Shown: positions 11,481-23,200, counted from the stretch's first letter. The stretch: 64,000 nucleotides of DNA from Jacaranda mimosifolia (GCA_018894105.1 CM032123.1:26947744-27011743), one strand, 5' to 3'. A program made the numbers and translations. The notes: generated by a model not told the origin, from the sequence alone.

Positions 11481-11689
11481 GAATCTTCCATGGCCATATA
11501 AGCCTTAGGATGTGGTTGATCTTCTTTCTTTGTTTCAAAGGAGGTTTGTAGAGAGGAAGATAGTGGGGCTTTCTTCTTTTCCTTAGTCGAGAATTATAAT
11601 TTAGTAGGTTCTAGAGAAGATGTTCTCCAAACCTTTTTTAGAAGACTATAGTATCAAAGGTTTAATCTCAATCCCAAATAACATTACAA

Positions 11690-11990
11690 TAACACAAGGC
11701 CACCTTCAGGCCTAGATTCCTTCAATGAACATCAATTGCCTTTAAGACGAAGAGAACACTTTATCGCCTTCAGGTCGATCAAATTAAGGCCATCTTCAGG
11801 CCAATTTCTTTTCACAAAAATATACCGCCTTCAGGTCCAACGAATAAGTTGATCGACTTCAGATTGATAACTTCCCAGGCGGCCTTCATGCCTAATTCTC
11901 AATGACTTCAAGTCAACAATTAAGCCAAAAGATTCCAAAAGCTTCACATCCAGATTAATATCTTTCGACACAGTTCTTAGTTCTATCAAG
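11690..11990. repeat. irregular array of ccttcaggc-type motifs
   Basis: The word ccttcagg or a close variant recurs about seven times at 25-40 bp spacing (near 11702, 11767, 11794, 11827, 11858, 11883 and 11907). It lies just upstream, in minus orientation, of the pararetrovirus coat-protein part. It may be part of that element's leader or an independent repeat. Confidence 0.55.
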
Positions 11991-12300
11991 CTCGACAAAT
12001 TTAAGATTAAAATAGGTACCAAATTATGTCCTCGAACATTCCATTATATACCAATTAATCTATTACACTTATCAACTACAATATATAATTGCTTTATGAT
12101 AAGTGCTTGAAAGGGGGAAAATAGGATGGAATGTATACAATGTAAGGAAAGAAGACAATAATAAGCAAAAAAAGACAAAGATTTCATTGCAACTTCAACC
12201 AAAAGCATTACAAAGGTACAATCCCAAAGCAAAAAACTAGTACAACCAAGCACAACAAAATAGCAACACTGGTTGTAGAATATAGCTAATAAGAACCAGG
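11991..12300. other. no gene recognised
   Basis: On the minus strand this stretch is T-rich and looks like untranslated or LTR-type sequence. Nothing specific can be supported. Confidence 0.4.
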
Positions 12301-14400
12301 CCTCTCGGAAGGTTCTGCATGAGCTTTATCATGAATTGGAGATTAGGTACATCAATCTATGAGTGCTTTGCTAAGTTGAAATCCTTTTTTACATAACATA
12401 CATCCTTCGAAAGAAGGAGGACCTCCCAAACCTTCCCAAGGTCGGCAATATTAAACCGACTTGTCTCCTTGGGGTTGACAGAACCTGTTGGACTTGTCCC
12501 TATGAGATTGGCAATATTAGATTAGCTTGCATTGAACTCCACAGTCGAGCCGCCAGGAACTTGACACGATGCTCCAGCCTCTCCAATCTTTCGCTCAGCC
12601 CAAATTTTTGCTATGATAGGGGGACATAGTCATATTCAATAAGCTCAAAAACATGGATTTCCTCATTGGAAAACTCGAGTTAGGTTGCAAATTATCATCT
12701 AGAGACATGTCGAGCTGACCCTTATCAAATTCAACCCCCAAGGAGCTCACTTAACATAAAGCATTCGCATATACACGTCGAGCATCATCGTTCCCCAACA
12801 GAAGGCAAGCCTTAAAAAAGCCCCAAAAATAAATAAAGTCAATAACCACATTTATTCTCTCCTCAGCCGAGCAAGTCTCATAGCAAATCCATGCGTCACC
12901 AAACTTTGGATTAAACTCCTAGTGCCGACCATGTGGCTCTCAAACTTGAGCTTTATTTCGCAACCTGACCACCTCCAGATGAAGCTCACCGATCTCTACT
13001 GTCAACTATAATTCTCCCTTACCAACCAAACATAACTATCAAAGGTCGGCTTCCGTTCCAATTAAACAATAAGTTTATCCACTCGAGATTGGAGGGAAGT
13101 AGCTTCACCTTTACTATTGCAGAGCGCATTTCCTTTTGGGCCCCCTAACTCCCTACAGGCACGAATCTAAGTTGTTCTATCTTGTATGGTGATTGCATGA
13201 CTAAAAACATGGCATAAGCCATTAGAGCGCATTGCAATAGGACAACAAACAGGTCAGAGATTGTAAATGTAAAGTTAATATAGCTAAGAAATTGGAATTA
13301 CCATGTTGTGATAAAAAGTAAACTGCTAAATAAACTCAGAGTTTGGCATGCGATTAGTTCGTCAACATCATGGCAAAACAACTAAGCATTTAACACCTCC
13401 ATGTTGACCTCTCAGGGAAGATCTCTATCAGTCATACTCTTCTCATTGCTCATGGTGAAGAAATAAGGTCTTGAAAAGGAGAAGGTCTACCATGTCCAGC
13501 AGGTTCATCTATACCAGCCTCTCATTAAGATTTACAAAAGGCCAGAGGTTCATAGGCTTGGCAATACTTGATTAAGTTCCATTCCCTCAAGACCTACAAC
13601 AAATTGCGGCCTTTTTGCCTCTAGAATTGATGAAGTGCCTTTCTTTATGAGCTTTTTATCCAAGGACTTTTGCGATGGATGACGAGGAAATGGAAAATAA
13701 TTAGAAGAGCCATTGCTCAATTCTACTTAAGTCGAGGCTAGCTGAAGAGTCAGGGGCCTACTGGAAAGAAATATTGATAGGGTATACCCTGGAGTGAGCC
13801 ATCACATGGGCAAGCTGTCTTTCACGGCGAAATATGTTGTCAAAGAGAAGACATTATAATAGAGTGATCACTGAGGTTTTTGAAGAAATCAACTGCAAGA
13901 ATGCCAAGCAGCAAACAAAGCTCCAGTAAGATAGAAGATGAGATGCATGCTTAGGTCCCCTATTTATGACCTCAGAGGTGGCACTTGACATCTCAAAATA
14001 GTCAAATTAAAGGGTGTGAAACCGCCCATCATAATGTTTGGCATCAATGAATGTTCCTAAAAACCTAAGCTATGTTCCCTATTTTCCTAATTCAAATGTT
14101 AGGCATTAAATACAACTGATCATGTCCCTCATACAAATATTAATGGGTGTCAGAGTTTCAAGTCAACTACAAGTGAGGTTGATCAGCACAAAACTCCGCA
14201 GTATAGTTGAGCATTTTTCCCTACTAAAGTAGGGAGCTGGGGGGTATTGATATGAGGGAGATCCGACCTCTTGTTTATTTATCAACTCTTCGTCAATCAT
14301 TCTGAGGAAGAACACTTCATGGTCGGGATATGCAATACCCGACACTGAATGAATGCGGCTGTATTAATGGCAAGCCATCTTCCATACTATTTATCTCAAT
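12300..14400 (-). pseudogene. decayed gag-like coiled-coil protein remnant
   Basis: Weakly supported. Shifting among minus-strand frames between about 12990 and 12540 gives readable protein-like runs such as ELHLEVVRLRNKAQV, EFNPKFGDAWICYETC and DNLQPNSSFP. These recall the coiled-coil and C-terminal parts of gag-like proteins of plant Ty3/gypsy elements. An ataaatagggg motif on the minus strand near 13965 could be a TATA box of an LTR promoter feeding this region. Stops are frequent. The remainder may be untranslated element sequence. Confidence 0.3.
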
Positions 14401-15300
14401 CAAGTACTGTAAAGAGTCTTCACTTCCCTATAAATATATTAGAATAGTACAGGAATATTAAATGACTCAGGGTACAAAAATGGCTAAGATCAACTCTGCA
14501 TATTGATATCTAAGGGACTAGACCTTGTCACCCTTTCTACGCTACATTACAAAAGGACCTCCAAGGTTAAAAGGGAAAATACGCATAAGAAGCTCAAATA
14601 AAATGAGCCCCTTTGGTGATGTAAGATTTCGACCTCCTTTGGGTCAAGTCAACTTCCATAAATATGTTGGCCTGAAAGAACTCTTAAGGAACTAAATCTT
14701 ACCTTAGTTTAATTCCACGTGGCTCAAAATATTGGACCTCATGACAAAATTCAATGGCTTTTAATATTTGCAGAGTATCATACGTCCTTCTTTCGTCCTA
14801 TTATTACATGGCTACACCACTTATAGCCTGGACTAAAGTTGTTAGATGGTAGAAGGAGCACACACCTTTATCCATCAAATCAGTTTGCAAGCAAATTTGT
14901 TTTTCCCTTCCAAGGAAGCACTTCTTGGTGGGGTTTAATGAGGGTAAGACAAGAAAAGCACCATCGAGCCTCCTTACAAGTAGTTCCCGAGATGCCTTTT
15001 GAAAATGCTCATATTTTTCACATTCTGCCTGGACTAAACATCTCTTTCACTCTCTTTGGTTGACTAAGTTAAGCATTGGAGCATTTTAGCCTAGGGATAG
15101 CTCGGCAAGCCGAACAAGCTTCTTTGTTTGCAGGTTCGGACTCCACGCTCAATAGATATCTTGAGTCCAATCCCAAAAATGCCTATTATCCTTCTTTATT
15201 CACCTCATACAAAATTTTATTACGTCAAGCACAATTCTATATTCTTGAATTATTTTTTCGAACAATTATTCTATTTAGCTCTTGTTAATAACTTTACTCA
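14401..15300. other. possible LTR remnant, no gene
   Basis: Less AT-rich than its surroundings, with text near 15060-15290 (tcggcaagccgaacaagct, gcaggttcggactccacg) that looks like the R-U5 end of a plant LTR. No paired LTR was found in the window, so this is only suggestive. Confidence 0.3.
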
Positions 15301-16245
15301 TAGAGTATCGTAGTTTTAATGTCCAAAATCTGGTTACTTTGATGATCCCTAACTTAATAAGTTCAATTCTTTAATCAATTTTCATCTTTAATAATTATAA
15401 ATCTGATCTTTAATTTACACCCAAGTTATAATTTAACAATCACATTCCAGATATATTAAAGCAAAGTTAAATTAAAGTTTTGATTTGAGTAAGATTTTAA
15501 TTAAATAAGATTTGATTATAAAATTTACGTGAATTGGACCAGTTTAGATATGATTCACAGTGCGAAAGCAGCCAAAACATGTTCAAAAATCAATTTAAAT
15601 CTCCTGCACAATTATTGTTGAAGTGCGACATCTGAAGATGGAAGCTGCCACTGCCAATAATTGTGCTTCGTTGGGAGGAACAAAAGCTCTTAGTAAAATT
15701 TTCGATTACCCTCATTTGGTGGCTAATTCCAAAAACAACAATTAAACCTAGCGTGCCGCCATCCCACCACCACCAAAATTCCCCTGTTTCGCTAGTTGAA
15801 ACCCCAAGTTGATGATATTAAAAGCTTACCCACTCGATTTCAGCCAGAACCCCTCAAAGCCTGCCTCATTTTCTCCATGGGAAGTGGTGGAACCACCACC
15901 ACTCCTGCTTGCTCGTCACCCCCATTTTCTACCAATATTACCATTATTTTAGGATATTTTTGGAATGTTTTTGTCACATGAGGAGTGAAAGCTATTTATA
16001 TTCACAGTTTTAAGTTTCATATTAGAATCTAAAAGTTTGAGCTAGTGAAGTTGGCGCTCATTCAAGAAATAGGTGAAATTCTAGCCTTGATGTTATATCT
16101 ATATAAATTTTTTCAAACTTTCAAATTGGCCCCAAGCTTTTACGACTGCACTCAATTGACTCGATTTTCCAAATGCCTTCATCAGGATACCTAAGCTTCA
16201 ATTTAACCTTTGAAAGGTTCAAAACAAGGTTCTAGGCCCTCACCA
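15301..16245. other. no gene recognised
   Basis: AT-rich with a more GC-balanced patch at 15620-15950. An open frame at 15796-15981 has no recognisable domain. Inverted copies of cacaattatt (15607) and aataattgtg (15656) could form a small hairpin. Confidence 0.4.
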
Positions 16246-16634
16246 CACTACAAAAAAAGTACAGCATCAACTACGATCAATCCATAATTGATGCAAAAAA
16301 TTCATAGCTTAAGCTGCGAAATTGTACTAGTCAAATCCCAAGTAGATAATCATGTAACTTACCTTTGCTAAAGCTAATTCATAGCTAATGATGATTATTA
16401 TATTTATATATATATATATATAATTTTTTAAAAATAATGAATAGGTAATCTATTTTTCTTCAAATGAACAATGCTATAGGTTGATATAGCCAACAATTTT
16501 GCTGCTTGTTATTTAAAAATAATATCATTTACTATAAAAATCTATAGCTATAATTTGTAGCCATCACTTTGAAATTAATTTCATAGCAACTTTTTTTTCA
16601 TAGTAGATACCTATTTTATTTTCTTTTGTTGGTC
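16246..16634 (-). mobile_element. MITE copy 1 of a CACTA-ended family
   Basis: It starts cactacaaaaaaagtaca at 16246 and reads as the reverse complement of the element at 21325-21699. The block cattagctacgatcaat-like at its left end matches the other copy's right end, and its right end (catagcaac, T run, catagtagatacc) matches the other copy's left end. No transposase is present. An internal (at)n stretch lies near 16405-16425. The outer right end is blurred; 16634 is approximate. Confidence 0.7.
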
Positions 16635-17314
16635 GTCACATTCCTAATTATGCAACTAGGTTTCTATTTCAATTACTTTTCAATCCCTAAACTTTCAATT
16701 TTCACTTTTTAACCACCGACATCTCAAATTCTAAACAATTAAGCTCTTATTTTATTTGTAATTCAATCTCCTAACTACCAATAATCATGCATAACGTTAA
16801 TTAATTTAATTAAAAATTAATCTAATTCTATTTTATTTGATCTGTATTTTATTTTGTTTAAATAATACTTTTAGATATAAGCACTGAAATTCGAGATGTT
16901 AAATATATGATACATGTACATCATATTTATGCATATAATTGGGTCAGAACTTTGTTGGCTATTATAATACTTTCCAATGCAATACTAAGAAAAAATTGAT
17001 AGTATTATGCTACTAATTTTTAAATTATTATGATTCAATCATATTGCTGAAATATTGAAGATAATTCAGTAATTTATATGGAAATCTCAAATGGTTGATT
17101 TTTTTATAAGATCAAGAATGTATATGAAGAGGATATAAAAACTAAATATAACCTTAAAAAGGCAAAAAAAGCCAAAGATAAAAAGAAGGATATCACAAAA
17201 TTGTATTAATATGTTTAATTTTAGCACAGATACAATTTGCTTGGCCTTAAAGAATTTAATCACAGCATAAAAGTTCTTGAGGACAAAAAGTGTGAAATTC
17301 TCTTAAATATATAG
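16635..17314. other. AT-rich spacer, no gene
   Basis: No coding or repeat structure was recognised. Confidence 0.5.
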
Positions 17315-17324
17315 AAATATCATA
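17315..17324. repeat. target-site duplication, left copy
   Basis: AAATATCATA directly precedes the foldback element. The identical 10 bases follow its other end at 19507-19516. A 9-11 bp duplication is the mark of Mutator-type insertion. Confidence 0.85.
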
Positions 17325-17477
17325 GGTGAAATCACATTTATGGTCCCAAAACTAAGGCCTAATCCCAATTGAGTTGCATTAACTTCAAAAGTAGCATGCT
17401 GAGTCCAACTTCCCCTCTTCCATTAAATAGTTAACGGGAAAATTACGTGTAGAACGTGCCAGTTAGCTACTAGGTTT

Positions 17478-17502
17478 GGGGGGGGGGGGGGGGGGGGGGG
17501 GG
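17478..17502. repeat. G25 homopolymer in the left arm
   Basis: Twenty-five consecutive G. The matching right-arm position (19301-19318) reads C6 G C8 A CCC, so the run expanded or contracted in one arm. Its length may be uncertain from sequencing. Confidence 0.85.
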
Positions 17503-18368
17503 AGGGGAAGTTGACTCTAGCACTGTTTACTTCTTCAGTTTAGATGGAAAATCAACTACGATAAAAGGAAAAAAAAATGGTGAAAAGGAAAAGTGTACAA
17601 TGATCACATGTATAATTAGAAAAAAAGTTCTTAAATTTCCATCCATACATTAGAACAAAATATAAATCAAAAGTATGTGTTTGTAGATCAAAAAACTATA
17701 TGTTTATTTGAATTAATTAATTTTTAATCTTTGTGAAATGATATTAATTAATTTACTTAGTAAAATTATCATAAAAAATTTCAATAATTTTAAAAAAATT
17801 TAAATTTAAAATATTTTAAATTACACAAAAATAAATATCCAATTTTTTAAAAAAAAATTATAAATTAAAGAATCTATTTTTATTGTGCAAAAGGTTTAAA
17901 AAATATTTAAAATTATTAAAAAACTAAATTAAATATAAAAAAAATTCAAAAGTATTTAAATTTAGTTTTTCTAAATATAATTCGAATGTTTTTGAATTTT
18001 TTTACAAAATAAAAATAAATTCTTTAATTTATAATGTTTACAAAAATTGATATTTATTACTTGTAAATTCAAATATTTTAAATTTAAAATTATGAAAATT
18101 ATTGAAAAGTTTTTATGACAATTTTACTAACTATATTAATTAATATCATTTTATAAGGATTAAATATTAATTCATTCAAACAAAATATATTATTTTCAAT
18201 CTACAAACATATGTTTTCAATTTATATTTTTTTCTAATATATGGCTGGAAATTTTAAGAATGTTTTCTAATTAAATATGTGATTATACATTTTGTCTTTT
18301 TTTCCTTTTATGGTAGTTGATTTTCCCTTCAAAATGAAGAACTGAACAGTGCCAAAGTCAATTTCTCC

Positions 18369-19295
18369 TAGGGGTGTAAATGGATGTTAAATGGATCACA
18401 TATGTTATTTTCATATTTGTATCCAATTAATTTTTTAAATATTCGGATACAGATACGGATCTGACAAATATTTATGAATGATATCCGAATTCGTGCCCAT
18501 TGAAGACAAGTTGAATTCCGGTGTATGCGTATTGATTATAATTATTCAGATACATCCATATCCAATCAAAATTATTTTTATTCGAATTCAAATATTATTT
18601 TTTGGGTATATTCATATTCGATGAAATATTCAAATATGTGAATCCATTAACCTATAACAAATGCATATTTTAATAGAAGAAACCATATAACTTTATCAAA
18701 AAGGAAGCAATCAAACAAATATCACAAATTTTAATATAATTGATTTTATAATTAATTATTAGCACTGCTTAATATTAATAATGATATTAAATATATTATT
18801 TACAAAGTCAACCAACAATAATTATATTGATTAATTTTTTATTCAGTTTTTTCTCGGTATTACTATAATTTTTTATGATTATTATTCTTTCTTCGCAATT
18901 CTTCAATTATAACTTAGATATATGAATATATGGGTTATGAAATTTTTTATTTTAAAAATATCAATAATATATTGTGTATAATAGTTAATTTTCTAAACAT
19001 GATTTATTTATTTATAATACATGAAAAATTAGAGTATATCATATATGATAATTTTTCAAAATGCTATTTATCAAATACGAATAATGGATATAATTAAATT
19101 ATGAAAAATTAAAAATATGGATATATTGATATATATTCGAAGCGAATATTAAATGAATCAAATATGCATTTACATATCTTTATCCATTTACAATCGAATA
19201 CGGATAATATCAGCTTTAAACAAATATTGATAATATTGTGTATAAACGGAGGATGCGAACGGTAAATGAATTTTTGAATATTTATTTACAATTTT
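18369..19295. mobile_element. hAT-like non-autonomous element nested in the foldback arm
   Basis: It starts taggggtgtaaatggatg, the type of end common in plant hAT-like elements. The other end, reverse-complemented, reads aaaattgtaaataaatatt, a weak inverted match. Flanking direct repeats are aatttctcc (18360-18368) and aatttcccc (19296-19304), matching at 8 of 9. The interior is made of degenerate atccgaat/gaatacggat-type words. Removing it restores the continuous right arm of the foldback element. No coding capacity is seen. Confidence 0.65.
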
Positions 19296-19506
19296 AATTT
19301 CCCCCCGCCCCCCCCACCCAAAAACTCAGTAGCTAATGGGCACGTGTTTTGCATGCTCCTTTCTCATTAATTATTTAACAGAAGGGGAAAGTTGGATTCA
19401 ATATGATGTACATTTTGAATTACGGGACTTAATGTGGTTCTTTTAAAATTAATGGGACTCAATTGGGATTGAACCTTAGTTATGGAACCAAAAATGCAAT
19501 TTTTCC

Positions 19507-19516
19507 AAATATCATA
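19507..19516. repeat. target-site duplication, right copy
   Basis: AAATATCATA, identical to 17315-17324. Confidence 0.85.
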
Positions 19517-20280
19517 CTACTAGATGAGACATTTACTTTACTTCATTTTTTTTATGGTATATTTTTATTTATCCTTAACTTCTCTTACAAGAAATATTTA
19601 ATCGGAATATTTCAAACGGTTCATCAGGACATATTATTAATACATAGAATAATATTAGTTGAAGATCAATTCTATCATATTTATATTGAAGTAGAAGTAC
19701 GTCAGTACGATCATAAATTTAATACTGATTATACAGAAACATATAATATTATGCATATATCCTTATAACATAAATGACGGGTGCACGTCTTATGCATATA
19801 ACTAAAATGAACTTTTTGGAATGTCAATAAGATTGCTCTTGGATTAATTGATGAAAATGTATGACAGAAATAAATTCTGTCATATTCACAACACTTTATT
19901 TAGCTATGGGGAAAAAAAATTACATGAAAAAGAAAAAAAAACTCCTACAGAGTTAGTATGCTGTAGGTATTCAAGAGATGGAATTATTTCATGAAGAAGC
20001 AATTAAGGAGGAGACGCCTGGATTTGATCTGGGATACAAAGAGAGAAGTTCTTTTTCATTTTTTTTTTTCTATTTTCTTCAATTAATTATACAAACAAAT
20101 AAAAAAGGTATTTACATTTGGATTCTTGGAATAACACTAAGTCAATGAAAGGGTTCCCATCACTGGATAATGACTTTGTAACATACTAACGTCCAAGTTA
20201 CGTTCTTATTTCTTTCTTTCTTTTTTTTTTGGCTGCTTATTTTATTTTATTTTCTTTTTCTTATAGTTGCACATATACTC
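19517..20280. other. 3' flank of the FAR gene, no other gene
   Basis: AT-rich sequence downstream of the FAR stop codon, with T-rich runs at 20050-20075 and 20215-20232. The first part of this stretch holds the end of an open frame (19463-19768) that has no recognisable domain. Confidence 0.5.
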
Positions 20281-23200
20281 TTAGAGAGACATTCTTGTGC
20301 CATTAAGCACATATTTTCTTAAACCTGGAATGTGAATTTCAACGAAATATTTTTTCCAGTCTATTTTTGTTGCATCAATTTCGAAGCTATCTTGCTCCTT
20401 TTTTGACATTTCTTCTAATAACTCCTGGGTGTTGCCGGTATGGAACCTGACACAAAAGTTTGAAACAAATCAAATGTATATTCATAGTTTTCACCATAAT
20501 AATGATGACGTTGATACTTTAATTTTATTCTATGTTTTAATCTTGAATTTTATTGAGAAAAGGCTAAAAAAATCTTCTGCCGCTTGAAATTTAACTTTAT
20601 ATTTTAAATATTTTACTTTTCTTCGTTAAAATTCAAGATCTAAAGATAATATTGTGTTATAGAATTATATAAAGCTTATATGTGCATCATACTCATACCT
20701 TGCTTTGAAGAATCCTCCAAATTCGTACATCTTGCATAGTTGCTCAGCATAAGCAACCTTTGCTTTGTATTGTTTTTGGATTTTTTGAAGTGTCTCTCCA
20801 TTTATGCCAGTTGCATTTTTTATCCCATTGCCCTCGGAAATTTCAACCCTTGTGTATTTAGAGAATTCACTAAATTCTTTGAAAAACTTTATCTTCTTGA
20901 TACTCTCCAAGTCAGTTAAAGGGTTTGAACTAAAGTGTTCGTAAAGATATTCAAAGATGTTAGAAAATTTAATCGGATTCACAAAGCCAGTTGCTAAATG
21001 GTAGACATTCAATTGCGGCTTATTTATAATTCCATGTTTTGCAATAGCTGCAATTGTTGTATTCACCACCATGTCAACCGGAACCTGAACATTGATTCAC
21101 ATATATGTGTGTGTGTGAAATAGTTCTAGATGGGTTACGTGGGAGAAGGAGATAGAATGAAAGAATGAAAAACTTGTACACTTACAATATCCAAGTGCAC
21201 GCTAGTATCAGCCAAATAAGCAGGAAGCAGTCCTTTTCCATAAGAAATAATCACTGGATCGACCATTCTAGATCAATGTACAAATCACAAGAGCTTAAGT
21301 TGTAGTAGATTGTAATAGAAGAAACACTACTAAAAAAAACTAGGTATTTGCTACGAAAAAGTAGTTACAAAAGTAATTTCTTTGCTATAGCTGCAAATTA
21401 TAGTTATAAATTTTCATAGCAAATAAGATTTTTTAAAATTATAAGCAAAAAAATTATATATTAACTATCAATCCACAACCTTGCACATTTGAAACACAAT
21501 AGATTAGCTATGTATTTATCCATATGAAGATTAATATATATATGTATATATATATAAAGAAATATCATCAGCTACAGATTGGTTGTAGAAAAGTTAGCTA
21601 TGAGAACATTTACTTCAAATTTGACTATGTTAATTTTATAGCTGAAACTATAAATTTTTAACATCAACTATAGATTGATCATAGCTGACGCCCCTAGTGT
21701 TTTGTATTGAAAAATGTGTTGATAGTAGTGATTATATGTGAATCAAAGATAAAGAGACGTGGATTTGAACCTGTTTCCTTGTATCCATCCAGGGACTGGC
21801 TCATTGAAGCTACTTTCTATAACAGATGGCCTTACAATAAGCACTGGTACGTCTTCTCTAATTTCGTTTAGCACCATTTCACCCATGGCCTTGGTCATAT
21901 GATATGCATTATGCCATCCATAGAAGGCAGCCCCATTTCATTATGATTTTTGACGTGGTTTTGCATGGGCCACAATAATGTCAGATTATAAAACATAACA
22001 GCTAAATAGAAATAGAAATAGTGATCACGAAGAAGCGGATTACCTCTCTAGGCCAAGCCTTCTCAAATCTTTGGTTGCATCATAATTCGTAGAGCCTATG
22101 ACTGATCTCATAGCTATGCTTATCTCATCAGCGACATCTAGCCAAGGAAACAGAGATGAAGACTTCTCATCAATATCCTCCTTTCTCCCATTTTCTCCCC
22201 TGATCAATGGCTTTTCAAAGATTAGCCCTTCCCTTCTTCCACTAACATATGCTGCATAAACATCATTAATTAGTTAATAAATACATTAATCAATAATTGT
22301 TTCATGAATACTAATTAGTAGTACAGAAAGAGGCAATCTATACTAGCTAGTTTCGTATAACAATATTAATTATACCAGTCGATATATGCACAAAAAGCTT
22401 GAGGTTCTTGCATCTCTTAGCAAACCTCATCAGTCATTGAGGGGCATTAACGTTTGAATCAATTAACAAGTCGTATCTGCAAGGGAATATAAATATATCT
22501 ACATATATATATATATGTACACAACGATAAGTCTAGGAAGCAATATTTTTAATTATCTAAAGTTACAATTAATACACAATATAGAAGAAAAAATAGTAAT
22601 CAGTTAAATAATTAACCTGTCATTCAAGGTTGTGCTGGCTGCTGATTGTATTATCACATCTACATCTTTCATAATTTCATTTGCAGAGTAAGTGTCCATT
22701 CCTATGTTTGGTTCAAGAATATTTCCAACAACCGGTATCAATTTTACTCTTACAAATTCTTCATATGAACTCCCATGCTTTTCTCGTATACATTCAAATA
22801 ACTCTGACTGTATAATCTAAACAACGACAATTTTCTACAAATTAATACGATTAAATCAATTGTAAAAATGAATGAAAAATAAATAAACAACCAAACAAAC
22901 AGATTAACTTAAGATATCCGGTATTGAGAAATATAGAAGTATATATACTTCTTTTGCCAATCTATCAAGTGCAGCCTCCTTATCATTTGCCTTCATAAGT
23001 AAGTAGATTTTACCGACTGATGTCGACCTCAATAACTTTTCGACCATCGCTGCAAAAGATTACGTCACCCTTTCAAGGAAATCAACCGATATTGCTATAG
23101 TAATAAAACAAAAAAATTGAAGCAAACAAAACGAAAGTTCCACTCTTACATGGGAAGTGCTTTTCCATTCAAATATAAATCCTTTACTCCGTATATACGT

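Larger units (their letters stand above)
8540..11650 (-). mobile_element. endogenous pararetrovirus remnant (Caulimoviridae)
   Basis: Minus-strand order is coat-protein-like region, basic/zinc-finger region, a trace of protease, RT and RNase H, which is the caulimovirid polyprotein order. The RT and RNase H wording is caulimovirid rather than Ty3/gypsy: FYVNKQ ahead of the RT core, IDDILLF at the active site and a YYCGYANGQF-type RNase H. No integrase and no LTRs are seen, as expected for this family. Many stops and frameshifts occur in every part and no movement-protein region was recognised, so the copy is old, incomplete and not expressible. It may belong to the Petuvirus/Florendovirus side; that is inference. 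Confidence 0.8.
17325..19506. mobile_element. Mutator-like foldback element with very long inverted repeats
   Basis: Left arm 17325-17965 and right arm 17971-18368 plus 19305-19506 are reverse complements of each other around a 5-base loop (17966-17970). The outer ends pair as ggtgaaatcacatttatgg with ggaaaaattgcatttttgg. Inner landmarks also pair: caattgagt, cactgtt, ggaaaatcaactac, and catttgtagat-like blocks. The right arm is interrupted by a hAT-like insertion at 18369-19295. Perfect 10-bp direct repeats flank the whole. No transposase is encoded, so it is non-autonomous. If transcribed it would give a hairpin RNA of about 600 bp. Confidence 0.85.

Noticed and set aside
14163..14345. 60-residue minus-strand frame
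   Set aside because: No known domain, and the surrounding sequence looks like untranslated retrotransposon DNA.
15796..15981. 61-residue frame with a TTTTPACSS stretch
   Set aside because: No similarity recognised; short and isolated.
19463..19768. 101-residue frame next to the foldback element
   Set aside because: Low-complexity, Ile/Tyr-rich translation of AT-rich DNA that starts inside the foldback arm; no domain or splice context.
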